Source: Paenibacillus sp. Soil522
GTDB lineage: Bacteria > Bacillota > Bacilli > Paenibacillales > Paenibacillaceae
Direction of reading: 5' to 3'
Assembly (NCBI RefSeq): GCF_001428245.1
Contig: NZ_LMRV01000036.1
Span: 23,190 to 87,189 of the forward strand
DNA length: 64,000 nt
Positions 1 through 9,681 of this stretch are shown here, one piece after another. Numbering within the stretch: the stretch's first letter is position 1; every line of letters starts with the position of its first letter. The position numbers were made by a program, and so were the translations under genes. Below the pieces are notes generated by a model that had not been told where the DNA came from, made no database searches, and saw nothing but the letters and a program-made list of their open reading frames with translations.

Positions 1-672
1 GAAAGTACGGTGCAGGAAATTTTCGAAAAACTCTACTTCCAAAAGACGCTCAAGCAGCGCGGAACGCTCTCTTGGCGATAGCGGCGCCGGGAATGATCCC
101 GATTCCGCTTGCTTGTGAAGCCAATTCCGCTCATTCTCATCATGAATATGTGTAAATTCATATGCAGCCGAACGTGAATAAATTTCTCTCAAGCGGCTGA
201 TTGCCTCCCAGCCGTTGGAGATCGTAGCTGGCGCATTATCCCAAATTAGCGAAGCAGGAATAGAGGCCAAATCCGCTTGCGTGAGTCCGAAAGTTTCAGG
301 CTCAAGCAGCTTCGTGTCCGCTACGGGGCTAAAGCCCAGCGGATCAATATCCGCAGCTAAATGGCCGTATCTGCGTATGTTCAGCATAAGCTTATGCGCA
401 GCCACAACCTTTTTCAACATATTTGAATCAATCGGACCAGGTGCTGCTGCAGTTGATGCAGCCTGTTTCTCGCTTGGCTTTGCCGCGACGCCCGGAGTTA
501 CTCCAAGTGATTCAGCCGGCGGTGCTCCAAAACGTACAAACAGCTCGCGAACCGTTGCTTCAACAGAATCAGGATCTGTTAAGAATCGTTCGTATTGCTC
601 CTGCACATACCCAAGGTTGGGCCCATAGTAGCTTTGCCAAGGCGAATAATTACGCTCATCATGGTTGCTCAT
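1..672 (-). CDS. odhA: 2-oxoglutarate dehydrogenase E1 component, N-terminal part (runs off left edge)
   Basis: This is an open minus-strand frame of 224 codons with no stop before the window edge. It starts at ATG 672 behind an AGAGGGTGGA ribosome site. The start of the protein contains WQSYYGPNLGYVQEQYERF, followed by a Pro/Ala-rich linker and then HIHDENERNWL and FLHRTF. Together these are the N-terminal lipoyl-synthase-partner segment and the beginning of the thiamine-pyrophosphate enzyme typical of OdhA/SucA, which decarboxylates 2-oxoglutarate in the TCA cycle. The family is about 930-960 residues, so roughly three quarters of the gene lies outside. The E2 gene (odhB) would be expected downstream, to the left. 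Confidence 0.9.
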   Translation of the reverse strand, partial: MSNHDERNYSPWQSYYGPNLGYVQEQYERFLTDPDSVEATVRELFVRFGAPPAESLGVTPGVAAKPSEKQAASTAAAPGPIDSNMLKKVVAAHKLMLNIRRYGHLAADIDPLGFSPVADTKLLEPETFGLTQADLASIPASLIWDNAPATISNGWEAISRLREIYSRSAAYEFTHIHDENERNWLHKQAESGSFPAPLSPRERSALLERLLEVEFFENFLHRTF

Positions 673-932
673 TGCAGAAAATTCCACCCTCTCTATTCAT
701 TGCCATCCTATTATTTTCTAAGGCGAAGCCCGTCATACATGCCCGCCAACTTGCACTTACCCAAATCGTTTCCTAATTGCTTCTAATTTGCATCGTTATT
801 AAATTAATACTGACCATAACTATTTTATATTTTAGTACATAGTACGCTCTCCAACCATAATCATATTGGCATCGATATCATCCATTTCAAGCATTGATTG
901 TCGTCCGTGAACATTCTTATTTGCATACACCC

Positions 933-2045
933 TCATAACGCATCACCGTTTGTCTGCGTACGGATTCTCCTTAGTTTCATTTTCCCTACGATAAGCAGAA
1001 GCAAAGGCAGGGCGATCATATTGACCGGAAGCGCAACAGGCACCCAGTAATGGAGCAAATAATTGGAGGTTGCTTCTGATACATTTTTGGGAAACATCGC
1101 AAATACCAGAATAACCGGAGCAATAAACCAAATCAAATTCCGCCAATTTTTAATTCCCAGAAATTGAGCCGTTCCGTAACTGGTGACGAATAAATAAATA
1201 GCCAATTTAATGAATACGCTGGCTACCCAGATGACGACAGTGAGCGCATCGAAATTTTCAATGAAACCGAAGAGAGAAATTTTACGGCTCATCTCAAAAA
1301 ATGGATACCACATTTGCGGAGAAAGATTGACTCCTATCGTAACGGTAGCCATAACCATGGAGATTAACGCAAAGAATGATGCCGTAATGACGCCCCAATA
1401 GGCGTAGGGAGCTCCTTTGCGAGGCTGATAAAGAAACGATGCGAGCATGAGATATTCGACGGCATGTCCGAGGTAAGATGCAGGAGCTTTCGCGCCATTG
1501 ATGATTCCCGCCATTCCGCTGTCTGCGTACACCGGAAGAAGATGCTTCAAATCAACGTTGTTGAGGCTTGCTGCCAGAACAACGACTATCATCAAAATAA
1601 TGACCGGCCCCAGGATCTCGCTGAGGCGGCCAATCCCTTCAATGCCTCCAGAATACGTCGCATAAACAATTAGCAGAATCATAATGAACATGATCGCTTC
1701 CTTCGGTGTCGCAGGCAGGAGCATGATTTGGATTACATCGTTAAATTGGCGCAGAACAATCGGGAGGATGGTGTACCACTGGACTAGATAGATGACGACA
1801 ACGATGCTCCCAAGCCATTTCCCCAAAATCGTTTGACTGAATTGGATTAACGTCTGGTCCGGATATAAAAGCGCAACATTGGTCACTAACAAAGTTATGA
1901 GAAGCGCGATACATCCCGCAACAAGCATGGAAATCCACACATCTTGTTTGGCGGCTTGCAAGCTTGGCGTAAGCGTCATGATCAATGCCATTCCCAGATC
2001 CATAATGGTTATCATCCAGAAAACTTGTATACCGGTCACTTTCAT
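933..2045 (-). CDS. gerKB: GerAB/GerKB-type spore germination permease
   Basis: The 370-residue protein is almost entirely hydrophobic, with about ten predicted membrane segments, and begins MKVTGIQVFWMITIMDLG. This is the usual opening of the spore_permease (GerAB) family in the APC superfamily. In known germinant receptors this subunit sits in the inner spore membrane and binds the germinant. It lies 25 bp after gerKC in a gerKA-gerKC-gerKB order, which is the gerK gene order in Bacillus. Start ATG 2045 follows GAAGGGTGGG. The subunit type is clear; the gerK name rests on gene order, and the germinant cannot be read from sequence. Confidence 0.88.
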   Translation of the reverse strand: MKVTGIQVFWMITIMDLGMALIMTLTPSLQAAKQDVWISMLVAGCIALLITLLVTNVALLYPDQTLIQFSQTILGKWLGSIVVVIYLVQWYTILPIVLRQFNDVIQIMLLPATPKEAIMFIMILLIVYATYSGGIEGIGRLSEILGPVIILMIVVVLAASLNNVDLKHLLPVYADSGMAGIINGAKAPASYLGHAVEYLMLASFLYQPRKGAPYAYWGVITASFFALISMVMATVTIGVNLSPQMWYPFFEMSRKISLFGFIENFDALTVVIWVASVFIKLAIYLFVTSYGTAQFLGIKNWRNLIWFIAPVILVFAMFPKNVSEATSNYLLHYWVPVALPVNMIALPLLLLIVGKMKLRRIRTQTNGDAL

Positions 2046-2070
2046 CTTGACCCACCCTTCATGCGGTTGA

Positions 2071-3252
2071 TTATTGTCCAGTTTTTTTCAAATGCGCGGG
2101 TGCTTGCGTTCTGCCGATCCTCTCCATGCGAATGTCAGTCTTAACGGTAACGGGAACTCGCGGATAAATATCTTTCCATTCTTTTTTCATACGTTTCCAG
2201 GCATAAGGATGCTGAATATGTAGTTCCCTTCCAAAACCGAAAATATCCGACTTGAATTTTTTTTGCACATGTGAGATCATGCGCTCCATTGATTTTTGAA
2301 TTTCTTTCTCAAACTTCACTTCAGCCTTCTTTAAATTTTTGACGTTACTAAAATCCAGACTCGTGTCATTTTCCAGTAACCTTGCCCTCGCTTTAAGCGT
2401 GACCGAGATTTCAGGGTCACCATTCTTGATAACGGTCCGTATTTTCATCTTGGACTGCAGAATCTCGATGGCAACTGTTCCCTTGGCTTTTTCGTCTTTC
2501 GGTTCCATTTGAGCCGAAAACCTTAACTTTTTGGATTCCCCTCTCAGCCAGCGGAAGGTTGTCAATTCCATCCCTGACAGAAATCCGGCCAGTTTGTTTC
2601 CCTTGTAAACCGCCGCCTTATCGAGTATGAAGGATGTAGGACCGGTCCCGTTTTTCTTAATCCTTATGCCCCCGGTAACCGGCGCAATCCCGTCAGAAGC
2701 GAGGCTGCTCAAAAATTCGTCGACTTTGATGGACAAGCTGAATCCGCTGTATTGAATTTTGTTGATACCGATACTCGGTATTTGCTCCAGCTGATAGGGG
2801 CTATTCAAGATTTCTTTGGCTGTCGTACCATAGGCGGTCAGAATATAACTGTTGTATCTTGAATCAGGAAGGCGCAATATGTCATCCAAAACCTGGTCGA
2901 TGCCCTGCCTGGCGTATTTTTCGCCGAAGACGATAACTCCCCGGTGGCCGAGAAAAATTTTCCGGGACAGTTGCTGCTGTATTTTGGATAAAGCTTCTAC
3001 CCCGTCCTTTCCTTTGGCCGTAAGGATCAAGACGGATTCCTTACCTTTACCTCCGGATTGCAAACTGCTGGGAATTCCCGTGGGCAGTGCAATCTGAAGC
3101 GTCGCTTCGAGCTGCCCGTTCTTCGTGAGATCAAAGCCGCTGGCGATAACCAGTGCGAGATCATCCGTCTCCCTGCTGTCCCAGCAGCCTGTGAATAATC
3201 CAATACAAATGAAAAGAAACAAACACCGGCCTAGCATGCGGGACAGCATCAT
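2071..3252 (-). CDS. gerKC: GerAC/GerKC-type germination receptor lipoprotein
   Basis: I place the start at ATG 3252, giving 393 residues. It overlaps the gerKA stop as ATGA, which indicates translational coupling. An N-terminal hydrophobic stretch ends in the lipobox LFTGC, followed by WDSRETDDLALVIASGFD. That segment is the signature of Ger(x)C lipoproteins anchored to the outer face of the inner spore membrane. The rest is a soluble mixed alpha/beta domain of the usual length. A longer reading frame exists upstream, but it would put 20 extra charged residues before the signal peptide. It acts with the neighbouring A and B subunits. Confidence 0.9.
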   Translation of the reverse strand: MMLSRMLGRCLFLFICIGLFTGCWDSRETDDLALVIASGFDLTKNGQLEATLQIALPTGIPSSLQSGGKGKESVLILTAKGKDGVEALSKIQQQLSRKIFLGHRGVIVFGEKYARQGIDQVLDDILRLPDSRYNSYILTAYGTTAKEILNSPYQLEQIPSIGINKIQYSGFSLSIKVDEFLSSLASDGIAPVTGGIRIKKNGTGPTSFILDKAAVYKGNKLAGFLSGMELTTFRWLRGESKKLRFSAQMEPKDEKAKGTVAIEILQSKMKIRTVIKNGDPEISVTLKARARLLENDTSLDFSNVKNLKKAEVKFEKEIQKSMERMISHVQKKFKSDIFGFGRELHIQHPYAWKRMKKEWKDIYPRVPVTVKTDIRMERIGRTQAPAHLKKTGQ

Positions 3253-4775
3253 TTTTTTTCCAACTCCATTTTTTGTTTGGCGTATTCTTGCCGCTTTCGC
3301 ATCACCTGCCAAGGGGCTCTGACCAATACGTCCTCTAATCCGAAAAAATTGACCGGGGCGAGCGGCGTCAAATAAGGAACGCCGAAGGAGCGCAGATTTA
3401 CCAGATGGATCAATATGGCGATCATGGAGGCACCGATGCCGTACAACCCGAAGGTTCCGGCAGAAATTATCAATGGAAAGCGCAAAATGCTGATAGCCTG
3501 ACTCATCTCCGGGTGCGGGATCAGAAAGGATGCGATCCCCGTCAAGGATACGATGATAATAATGGGGGCGGATATAATCCCTGCCTGAACAGCTGCTTGT
3601 CCGATAACAAGCGCCCCGACGATGCTGATCGTCTGCCCTACCGGACGAGGAAGACGAACCCCCGCCTCTCGCAGCGCTTCAAAGGTAACCTCCATAATCA
3701 GCGTCTCCATAAGTGCCGGAAACGGAACGATTTCCCGCGCCGCTGCAAGGCTTAAAGCCAAGCTGGTGGGGAGCATTTCCTGATGAAAAGTCGTAACTGC
3801 AACGTAGATAGCTGGCAGGGCTATCGACAAAAAGGCAAACAAATACCGCAGCCATCGGAGCATCGTTGCGAAAATAAATTTCATATAGTAGTCCTCGGCC
3901 GTTTGAAACCCGTACCAGATCGTGATGGGTGCGATTAGAGCCATCGGAGATCCGTCAATTAAGACAACGACCTTGCCTTCAATCAGAGAAGCCGTTACCG
4001 AATCGGGCCGCTGGGTCGATTGAATGAGCGGAAACGGCGAATAGGGATGATCGCTGATCATTTCTTCGATATACCCCGATTCCAAAATGCTATCCATATC
4101 GATTCCTAAGATACGCTTCCTTATTTCATCAATCACAGCCTGAGGCGCCATATTACCGATATAAACGATCGCTACATCGGTTTGGGAGACCGTTCCTATG
4201 CTTATCCTCTCTATCTTAAGCTGCGGCGAGCAGATTCGTTGGCGTATTAAGGCCATATTGATACCGAGTGTCTCGATAAAGCCGAGCCGGGGACCGCGGA
4301 TGACCGCCTCCATATTTGGTTCCTGCAGCTCACGGTGCAACGAATTTTGTACACTGATAGAGATTGCCTGCCTTGAAGATTCAATGAATAGAATGACTTC
4401 TCCCTTGACGATCCGCTGAATGAGTTCATTCTGTTTTTCTACTATTTGCGTTTTGCCAATAGGAACCAATCCCGTATTCAACTGCTCAACAAGCTGAGAA
4501 GGGTCATCAGCGCTGGCAGAGTCCGATGCCAGGAGCGGTCTCAATATACCTTCTTCCAGCTGTGTGGCGTCAACTATTACGTCCAGGTAGACCAGCATGC
4601 AGGGGAAGGAGTCGAATAAATTGAACTTTTTCACGACCAGATCTGAACAATTCAAAAAAATTTGCTCTAGGGCTGTTTCATTTTCATTCAAATTGTCGAA
4701 TAGTTCTGCATTTATTGTCGTATCAGACTCCAATATTATTTTCTCTAGCTTAAATCTTCCTTTTTTTCGTTCCAC
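3249..4775 (-). CDS. gerKA: GerAA/GerKA-type germination receptor subunit A
   Basis: The 508-residue protein has a soluble N-terminal half (to about residue 290) and a C-terminal half with about five membrane segments, as in the GerA spore germination family. Typical strings are GPRLGFIETLGINMALIR and the PFPALMETLIMEVTFEALRE motif. The start is GTG 4775 behind AGGTGATG; an ATG two bases upstream is out of frame. It is the first gene of a three-gene receptor operon and is translationally coupled to gerKC. I did not find a clear forespore (SigG) promoter in the 150 bases upstream. Confidence 0.9.
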   Translation of the reverse strand: MERKKGRFKLEKIILESDTTINAELFDNLNENETALEQIFLNCSDLVVKKFNLFDSFPCMLVYLDVIVDATQLEEGILRPLLASDSASADDPSQLVEQLNTGLVPIGKTQIVEKQNELIQRIVKGEVILFIESSRQAISISVQNSLHRELQEPNMEAVIRGPRLGFIETLGINMALIRQRICSPQLKIERISIGTVSQTDVAIVYIGNMAPQAVIDEIRKRILGIDMDSILESGYIEEMISDHPYSPFPLIQSTQRPDSVTASLIEGKVVVLIDGSPMALIAPITIWYGFQTAEDYYMKFIFATMLRWLRYLFAFLSIALPAIYVAVTTFHQEMLPTSLALSLAAAREIVPFPALMETLIMEVTFEALREAGVRLPRPVGQTISIVGALVIGQAAVQAGIISAPIIIIVSLTGIASFLIPHPEMSQAISILRFPLIISAGTFGLYGIGASMIAILIHLVNLRSFGVPYLTPLAPVNFFGLEDVLVRAPWQVMRKRQEYAKQKMELEKK

Positions 4776-5025
4776 ATGGCATCACCTGCCTCAGTTTGTT
4801 CAATCGGATATAGTTTATGGCTAATTGACTAAAGATTACCTCGAATAAGATTCCCTGATATTACCGTTTTATTCGAATTAACGTTATTCTCGGTTGCCAG
4901 AAAAAAGTTAAAAAATAAACCTCCGGCTATGGAGGTTATCAAAGAAGTATATTTCGCAAGCTGCCAAAGGCATACTGATTACATATGGAATGAAAATCGT
5001 GTAAGTAAAAGAGGGATTGCTAGAG

Positions 5026-5106
5026 ATGTTTTGGAGGGGAATAGCGTTTTTGCTAATCGCAGCTTTGTCGGGTTGGGTTCTCTATGTTGCCGTATCAACG
5101 GGATAA
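5026..5106 (+). CDS. Possible 26-residue hydrophobic small protein
   Basis: A short plus-strand frame starts MFWRGIAFLLIAALSGWVLY and ends VAVSTG before TAA. A GAGGG motif lies 10 bases before the ATG. The product would be a single membrane helix. It lies in the otherwise empty 359-bp spacer between gerKA and the convergent MFS gene. Nothing links it to a known family, and a chance hydrophobic frame cannot be excluded. Confidence 0.3.
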   Translation: MFWRGIAFLLIAALSGWVLYVAVSTG

Positions 5107-5134
5107 GCAGATGCCTAACAAGGAATCGGCTTCT

Positions 5135-6391
5135 TTACTTATTCCCCTTAAGCACCATAGGGCCGATTACGAGCGCCATGAAAAGCAGCGTTGCCCCCGT
5201 AAACATGGATATGCCGTAGCTCTGCACCCAATACGGACTATCCTCGACGCGTTTGTAAATCCAACCGCCCAACAATGGACCGATAAACCCTGTAATTCCA
5301 GTCAACGCGGAAAAAACGGCGATATACATGGGACGCTCCGACTTCGGCGTATCGCCAATAATAAAGTTAAACGCAAGCAGGTTGTAGCCCCCAATACCTA
5401 TGCCGAGCACGATATGTACCGCGATCAGTACGAGAATGGCAGGCAGCAGCTCCATCCCCGCCCACAGCAAGCATGAAATAGCGATGATCGGAAGCGCCCA
5501 TCTAAGCAGCGTACGTGTCGCATATTTGCTGTTCAAATTGCCCCAGTAATAGTAGCTGAACATCATCACTATCATTTGTACGGTTGTTATAACGGTAACC
5601 CATGTATAGTTCAGGTTCACAATATCAAGCATGACGTATGAAAAGAGCGGTACAGCAATATTTTGGATCAAAATAAAGGTCGCGAGAAACAGCGTTGCCA
5701 GCATATAGATGCGGTCGCGGAGCGGCTTTTGGAGCATTTTCCACTTTGAGGTTTCAGTGGATCGCGCAAGCGGCAGATTAGGGTAACGATACAGCTCAAT
5801 GCCGTTCCATACAGTCGCCACCGCGCAAATGATATATAACACGATAAAGCCGGTGGCTTCCGGCAGCCGATTCAAAATTTGACCGCCAATGAGCAAGCAT
5901 AGACTGGCGACCGCCCAATGTATCGTATTCCGTATGCCAAAATAACGGCCGCGAACTTGAGCAGGCACCATATCTGCCACCAAAGAGGTCCAGAGCATGC
6001 CTGCAGACTGCGCGCAAATAAACGATATCGTAAACAGCACAATATAGGTCGGTACCCAATAGATTTCCGGCACCCAAAACGGAATTAGCCCTGTTGCCGT
6101 CCATAATAAGCGATGGATAAAACTGAATACCATGACATACAGCCGTCTATTCTCAAACCGGTGCATATAAAATGCGACTATAAGCTGCACCAAGTTGGCA
6201 AATGCCGGGATTGCAAGCGCAATGCCGATTGCTTCAGATTTGGCCCCTAAATAAAGGAGGTACGCCGTGAGCAGCGGACCTCCAAGTAAATTCCCAATGA
6301 TAGTCGCGGGAATACCTTCCATTACAGCAGTATGCATGCCCCGCCGCTGTGCGGACATTCTCCGTCTAGGCAACAGGATTCCCCTTAACAT
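5135..6391 (-). CDS. Major facilitator superfamily (MFS) transporter
   Basis: The 418-residue protein has about 12 predicted membrane segments in two halves, separated by a polar loop near residues 195-220 (YRYPNLPLARSTETSKWK). The cytoplasmic motif between helices 4 and 5 reads DMVPAQVRGRYFGIRNT, a form of the MFS D-x-x-P-x-x-x-R-G signature. Start ATG 6391 is preceded by AGAGGATC. The gene is 20 bp downstream of pepA on the same strand, so the two may be cotranscribed. The substrate cannot be inferred. Confidence 0.85.
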   Translation of the reverse strand: MLRGILLPRRRMSAQRRGMHTAVMEGIPATIIGNLLGGPLLTAYLLYLGAKSEAIGIALAIPAFANLVQLIVAFYMHRFENRRLYVMVFSFIHRLLWTATGLIPFWVPEIYWVPTYIVLFTISFICAQSAGMLWTSLVADMVPAQVRGRYFGIRNTIHWAVASLCLLIGGQILNRLPEATGFIVLYIICAVATVWNGIELYRYPNLPLARSTETSKWKMLQKPLRDRIYMLATLFLATFILIQNIAVPLFSYVMLDIVNLNYTWVTVITTVQMIVMMFSYYYWGNLNSKYATRTLLRWALPIIAISCLLWAGMELLPAILVLIAVHIVLGIGIGGYNLLAFNFIIGDTPKSERPMYIAVFSALTGITGFIGPLLGGWIYKRVEDSPYWVQSYGISMFTGATLLFMALVIGPMVLKGNK

Positions 6392-6411
6392 ATAGATCCT
6401 CTCCGCTCTAC

Positions 6412-7935
6412 TTACTCGTGGTGTAATACCAATTCAATCAATGTTCTTACCATAACGCCGGTTGCGCCCTTCGGCTCCCAGCCTCTGCTAGATTCCAGCC
6501 ATGCTGTTCCGCCGATATCAAGATGCACCCAAGGCAAATCCTCTGCAAAATGTCCGATGAACAGCCCCCCTGTAATCGTACCAGCATATCTGCCGCCGCT
6601 ATTTTTCAAATCGGCTGCGTCGCTCATGATCTGCTTCTTGTACTCCGGATAGGATGGCAGCTGCCAAATTCTCTCTCCCGCTCGCGCAGATGCCTTTTGT
6701 ACCAGCTTGAAAAGCTCTTCATTATTCGTCACCGCGCCCGTTGCTTGCGTGCCAAGTGCAACCGAGACCGCGCCTGTTAGAGTAGCTACGTCAACCAAAC
6801 GTGTCGCACCCCTAGTAATCGCGGTCGTCAAGCCGTCCGCCAGCACCAATCTTCCCTCCGCATCGGTATTTACGATCTCAACCGTATGACCGCTCATCAT
6901 GCGCAGCACATCTCCAGGCTTAAGCGCACGGTCAGAGGGCATATTCTCAGCTGTCGGAATGACTGCAATAACATTGATCGCAGGCTTCAGCTCTCCGATA
7001 ACGCGAATGGCTCCGAGAACTGCAGCCGCTCCGCCCATATCCGAGATCATTTCCTGCATCCCTTCCGCACGTTTCAAGGAAATGCCGCCTGTATCAAACG
7101 TAATGCCTTTGCCGATCAGTCCCCAAGCTTCTTCGGAATCCGGATTGCCTTTATAGTGAATAACGATCATACGCGGCGGATTTATGCTGCCTTGGCCGAC
7201 GCCAAGCAAGCCGCCCATCCGCTGTTCTGCCGCGCTCCACTCGTCAATGACTTCAATTTCCAAATCAAGCTCCCGCGCCATCTCCTCCGCATGATACGCC
7301 AGACGCTCCGGAGTAAGATCATTGCCGGGCAAATTAGTCAAATCGCGAGCTAAGGCGACCCCTTCAACGTATAGCTTCCCTTTTGCTATCCCCTGCTCCC
7401 ATAGTGCGGCGTCTTCTGCCGTTACAGCCGTTCCCTGCTGTACAAAAGCAACCTCCTTCAGCGTGAAACGCTCATTCGGCTCGCGCTTCAGCGGCTGGCG
7501 TACATGAAGCGCCAGAAGCAGGCCCTCTGTAAGCGCCTGAGCCGCGTGCTCGGCTCCAAGCTCAGCCTCCTGGCCCTCCAGCAAAGCTGAAGGCAGCAGC
7601 ACTTGAACGGTCTCGGCATGCAGTTTTTTTAAAGCTTTGGCTGCAGCTGCCGCAGCCAGGCGCAGGCTCGTCGCCCCGCCTTCTTGCTCTAGTCCGACGA
7701 AAACGACATGTGCTGCCGGATAAAGTCCCAATGTCGATAAAATTTCGGTTTGCTCCGGTTCAGCTTTAAATAATCCTTTGGCGTATAGCCCTCTAAGCGC
7801 ATCATCGATTTGTGGCTGCATGATCGGACCCGCTGTTTCTCCCGGAATGAGTTCTTTTTTGCTAACAAAACGAATGACTGCATCCGCAACCGATTGATCT
7901 GTACCTCTAACCCCGTATGTAAATTGAACGTTCAT
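6412..7935 (-). CDS. pepA: Leucyl aminopeptidase, M17 family
   Basis: The start chosen is ATG 7935 behind GGGGGATTACAA, giving 507 residues, the normal size for PepA. The open frame runs about 40 codons further upstream without a ribosome site. The C-terminal catalytic domain contains KGITFDTGGISLK and the M17 signature NTDAEGRLVLADGL, with the Asp, Glu and Lys residues that bind two metal ions. It removes N-terminal residues from peptides in the cytoplasm and is normally a hexamer. The N-terminal half is the variable M17 regulatory domain. Confidence 0.93.
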   Translation of the reverse strand: MNVQFTYGVRGTDQSVADAVIRFVSKKELIPGETAGPIMQPQIDDALRGLYAKGLFKAEPEQTEILSTLGLYPAAHVVFVGLEQEGGATSLRLAAAAAAKALKKLHAETVQVLLPSALLEGQEAELGAEHAAQALTEGLLLALHVRQPLKREPNERFTLKEVAFVQQGTAVTAEDAALWEQGIAKGKLYVEGVALARDLTNLPGNDLTPERLAYHAEEMARELDLEIEVIDEWSAAEQRMGGLLGVGQGSINPPRMIVIHYKGNPDSEEAWGLIGKGITFDTGGISLKRAEGMQEMISDMGGAAAVLGAIRVIGELKPAINVIAVIPTAENMPSDRALKPGDVLRMMSGHTVEIVNTDAEGRLVLADGLTTAITRGATRLVDVATLTGAVSVALGTQATGAVTNNEELFKLVQKASARAGERIWQLPSYPEYKKQIMSDAADLKNSGGRYAGTITGGLFIGHFAEDLPWVHLDIGGTAWLESSRGWEPKGATGVMVRTLIELVLHHE

Positions 7936-8070
7936 TTGTAATCCCCCGCTCTCGTCATGAATAAACCAGTATATGAATCGATCATATTCGAAAATGATCA
8001 ACAAGTTTTTCAAACTCATTATATCGAACGTCCTTCGACTTTTCCACGTTAACATTTAAAAAAGCGAAAA

Positions 8071-8095
8071 GCTCCCCTCCCAATAGGGAGAAGAG
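8071..8095 (-). terminator. Rho-independent terminator of the sensor kinase gene
   Basis: A hairpin with arms GCTCTTCTCCC and GGGAGGGGAGC lies a few bases after the kinase stop. It is followed on the minus strand by a T-rich stretch ending in six T. Confidence 0.8.
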
Positions 8096-8102
8096 CGTTC
8101 CG

Positions 8103-9479
8103 TCATTCTGCTAACGGCAATGTAATGATAAATTCGGTTCCGATACCTGCTTTGCTGTCGACTCGAATCGTTCCGCTATGATTGCGGATGATCCGGTAGC
8201 TCACCGATAAACCAAGTCCCGTACCCGACTGCTTTGTTGTAAAAAAAGGATCGAACAGCCGGCTCATCGTCGACTTATCCATACCTTTGCCGTTATCCTT
8301 AATTATAATTTCGGCAAATTGGCCATTGCTGCGCGTTATAATATCAATTAGACCTCTTCGTTCGCTTTGCACCTCTTCAACGGCATCAAGCGAATTTTTA
8401 ATAATATTCAATATGACCTGCTTCACCTGCTTCACATCGATCGAAACGAGATGCTCTGAGCAATAGCATTCCGCTTTGATCTCGCAATTCCGCATCAATG
8501 CTTCGCTTTCCGTTAGAAGCACGACTTCCTTTATCAAATGATCGATAGAGACCAATTGCTTCATCGGTGCAGATGGCTTAGACGAGTTTAGAAATTCATA
8601 AATGATATCGTTGGCTCTGTCAATTTCCGTCAAAATAATACGTGCGTACTCTTCCTTGCCTACTTCCAGCAAATAAGGCCGAAGCAGCTGAATAAAGCCG
8701 CGAATGCTCGTTAAGGGGTTGCGAATTTCATGAGCAATGGCAGCAGCAATTTTTCCAAGCATCGCAAGCTTATCATTTTGCAATGCCGTCTGTTCAATTT
8801 GCTTATATTCCGATACGTCTTTGACGCTAATTAAAAAATCTCCGTCTAATTGATCACCGTATGTAACCGTAACTAATAGATGTTTGCCATCTTTGTGTTG
8901 GAATTCATAATAGCGACTATGCATAAGAAACATTTCTTTGTAAAGCCGTAGAATGGTTCTCTTTGTGCTGATTGTGAGCTGCCGGTGCCTTAATATTTCT
9001 TTTATTGTACAACCAATTAATGTTTTTCGGGGAATGTCCAACAATTTAGCCATTTGCACGTTAATAAACGACAAAATTCCGTCGCTGTCAAATAATGCGA
9101 TTCCGCTGTCCATGTGCTGCAATACGTTTTCGTATTTATTTTTGACCATTTCAAAAGAACGGTTCGAACGGAACAGCATCTCACGCATTTCAGTGAATTT
9201 CTGTTCGGTTGTTCGTTCAGGCTGCAATCGAAAACGGCAGGCTACCATGATTTCCATTAAGAAAACGAAGGAGCGATTGTATAATCGTACAGCCTCCTCC
9301 GAATCGACATTTGCGGCTAAAGACTGAATGCACTCCTCATGTACGGCAATGATTTCTTCTGGATTTATTCCGTAAAGCTCCTTGCCCAGTTCGTTGGCAT
9401 GAAATAGTGATACTTCCTTACCACTACGTATGTACTCGGCAAGCGCCGGGAAATAGCGCTTTCGAATGGCCTGCATCAT
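8103..9479 (-). CDS. Sensor histidine kinase with PAS domain (sporulation-kinase type)
   Basis: The start is ATG 9479 behind the strong site GGGGAGGAG; the product is 458 residues. Domain order: an all-helical N-terminal domain (about 1-105) resembling the RsbR/RsbU-type input domain, a PAS domain (about 115-225), a HisKA domain with AHEIRNPLTSIRGF (phospho-acceptor His about 250) and a HATPase domain with NIIKNSLDAVEE, DNGKGM and GTGLGLS. There are no membrane segments, so it is cytoplasmic. No response regulator is adjacent. Orphan kinases of this layout feed the Spo0F/Spo0B phosphorelay in Bacillus and Paenibacillus; that role is inferred. Confidence 0.87.
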   Translation of the reverse strand: MMQAIRKRYFPALAEYIRSGKEVSLFHANELGKELYGINPEEIIAVHEECIQSLAANVDSEEAVRLYNRSFVFLMEIMVACRFRLQPERTTEQKFTEMREMLFRSNRSFEMVKNKYENVLQHMDSGIALFDSDGILSFINVQMAKLLDIPRKTLIGCTIKEILRHRQLTISTKRTILRLYKEMFLMHSRYYEFQHKDGKHLLVTVTYGDQLDGDFLISVKDVSEYKQIEQTALQNDKLAMLGKIAAAIAHEIRNPLTSIRGFIQLLRPYLLEVGKEEYARIILTEIDRANDIIYEFLNSSKPSAPMKQLVSIDHLIKEVVLLTESEALMRNCEIKAECYCSEHLVSIDVKQVKQVILNIIKNSLDAVEEVQSERRGLIDIITRSNGQFAEIIIKDNGKGMDKSTMSRLFDPFFTTKQSGTGLGLSVSYRIIRNHSGTIRVDSKAGIGTEFIITLPLAE

Positions 9480-9681
9480 GTACTCCTCCCCGGCAACGTC
9501 TATAAGATAGCGGTTACAGTTAATACTAATCATAGGGCGAGTTTACAATCGCTGTCAATCGGAAATCCTGTCGAATTTTGTGCAGCCAGTGGGAAAATAG
9601 TCATGCCTATAGCCAATTAAGACTCTAATCCCCGCTTGTCTATTTGCCCACTTTTTTGCTTGCAAAGCTTACATAGCAGCA

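Noticed and set aside
4597..4824. 75-codon plus-strand frame across the gerKA start
   Set aside because: It is antisense to the conserved gerKA N-terminus and has no ribosome site.
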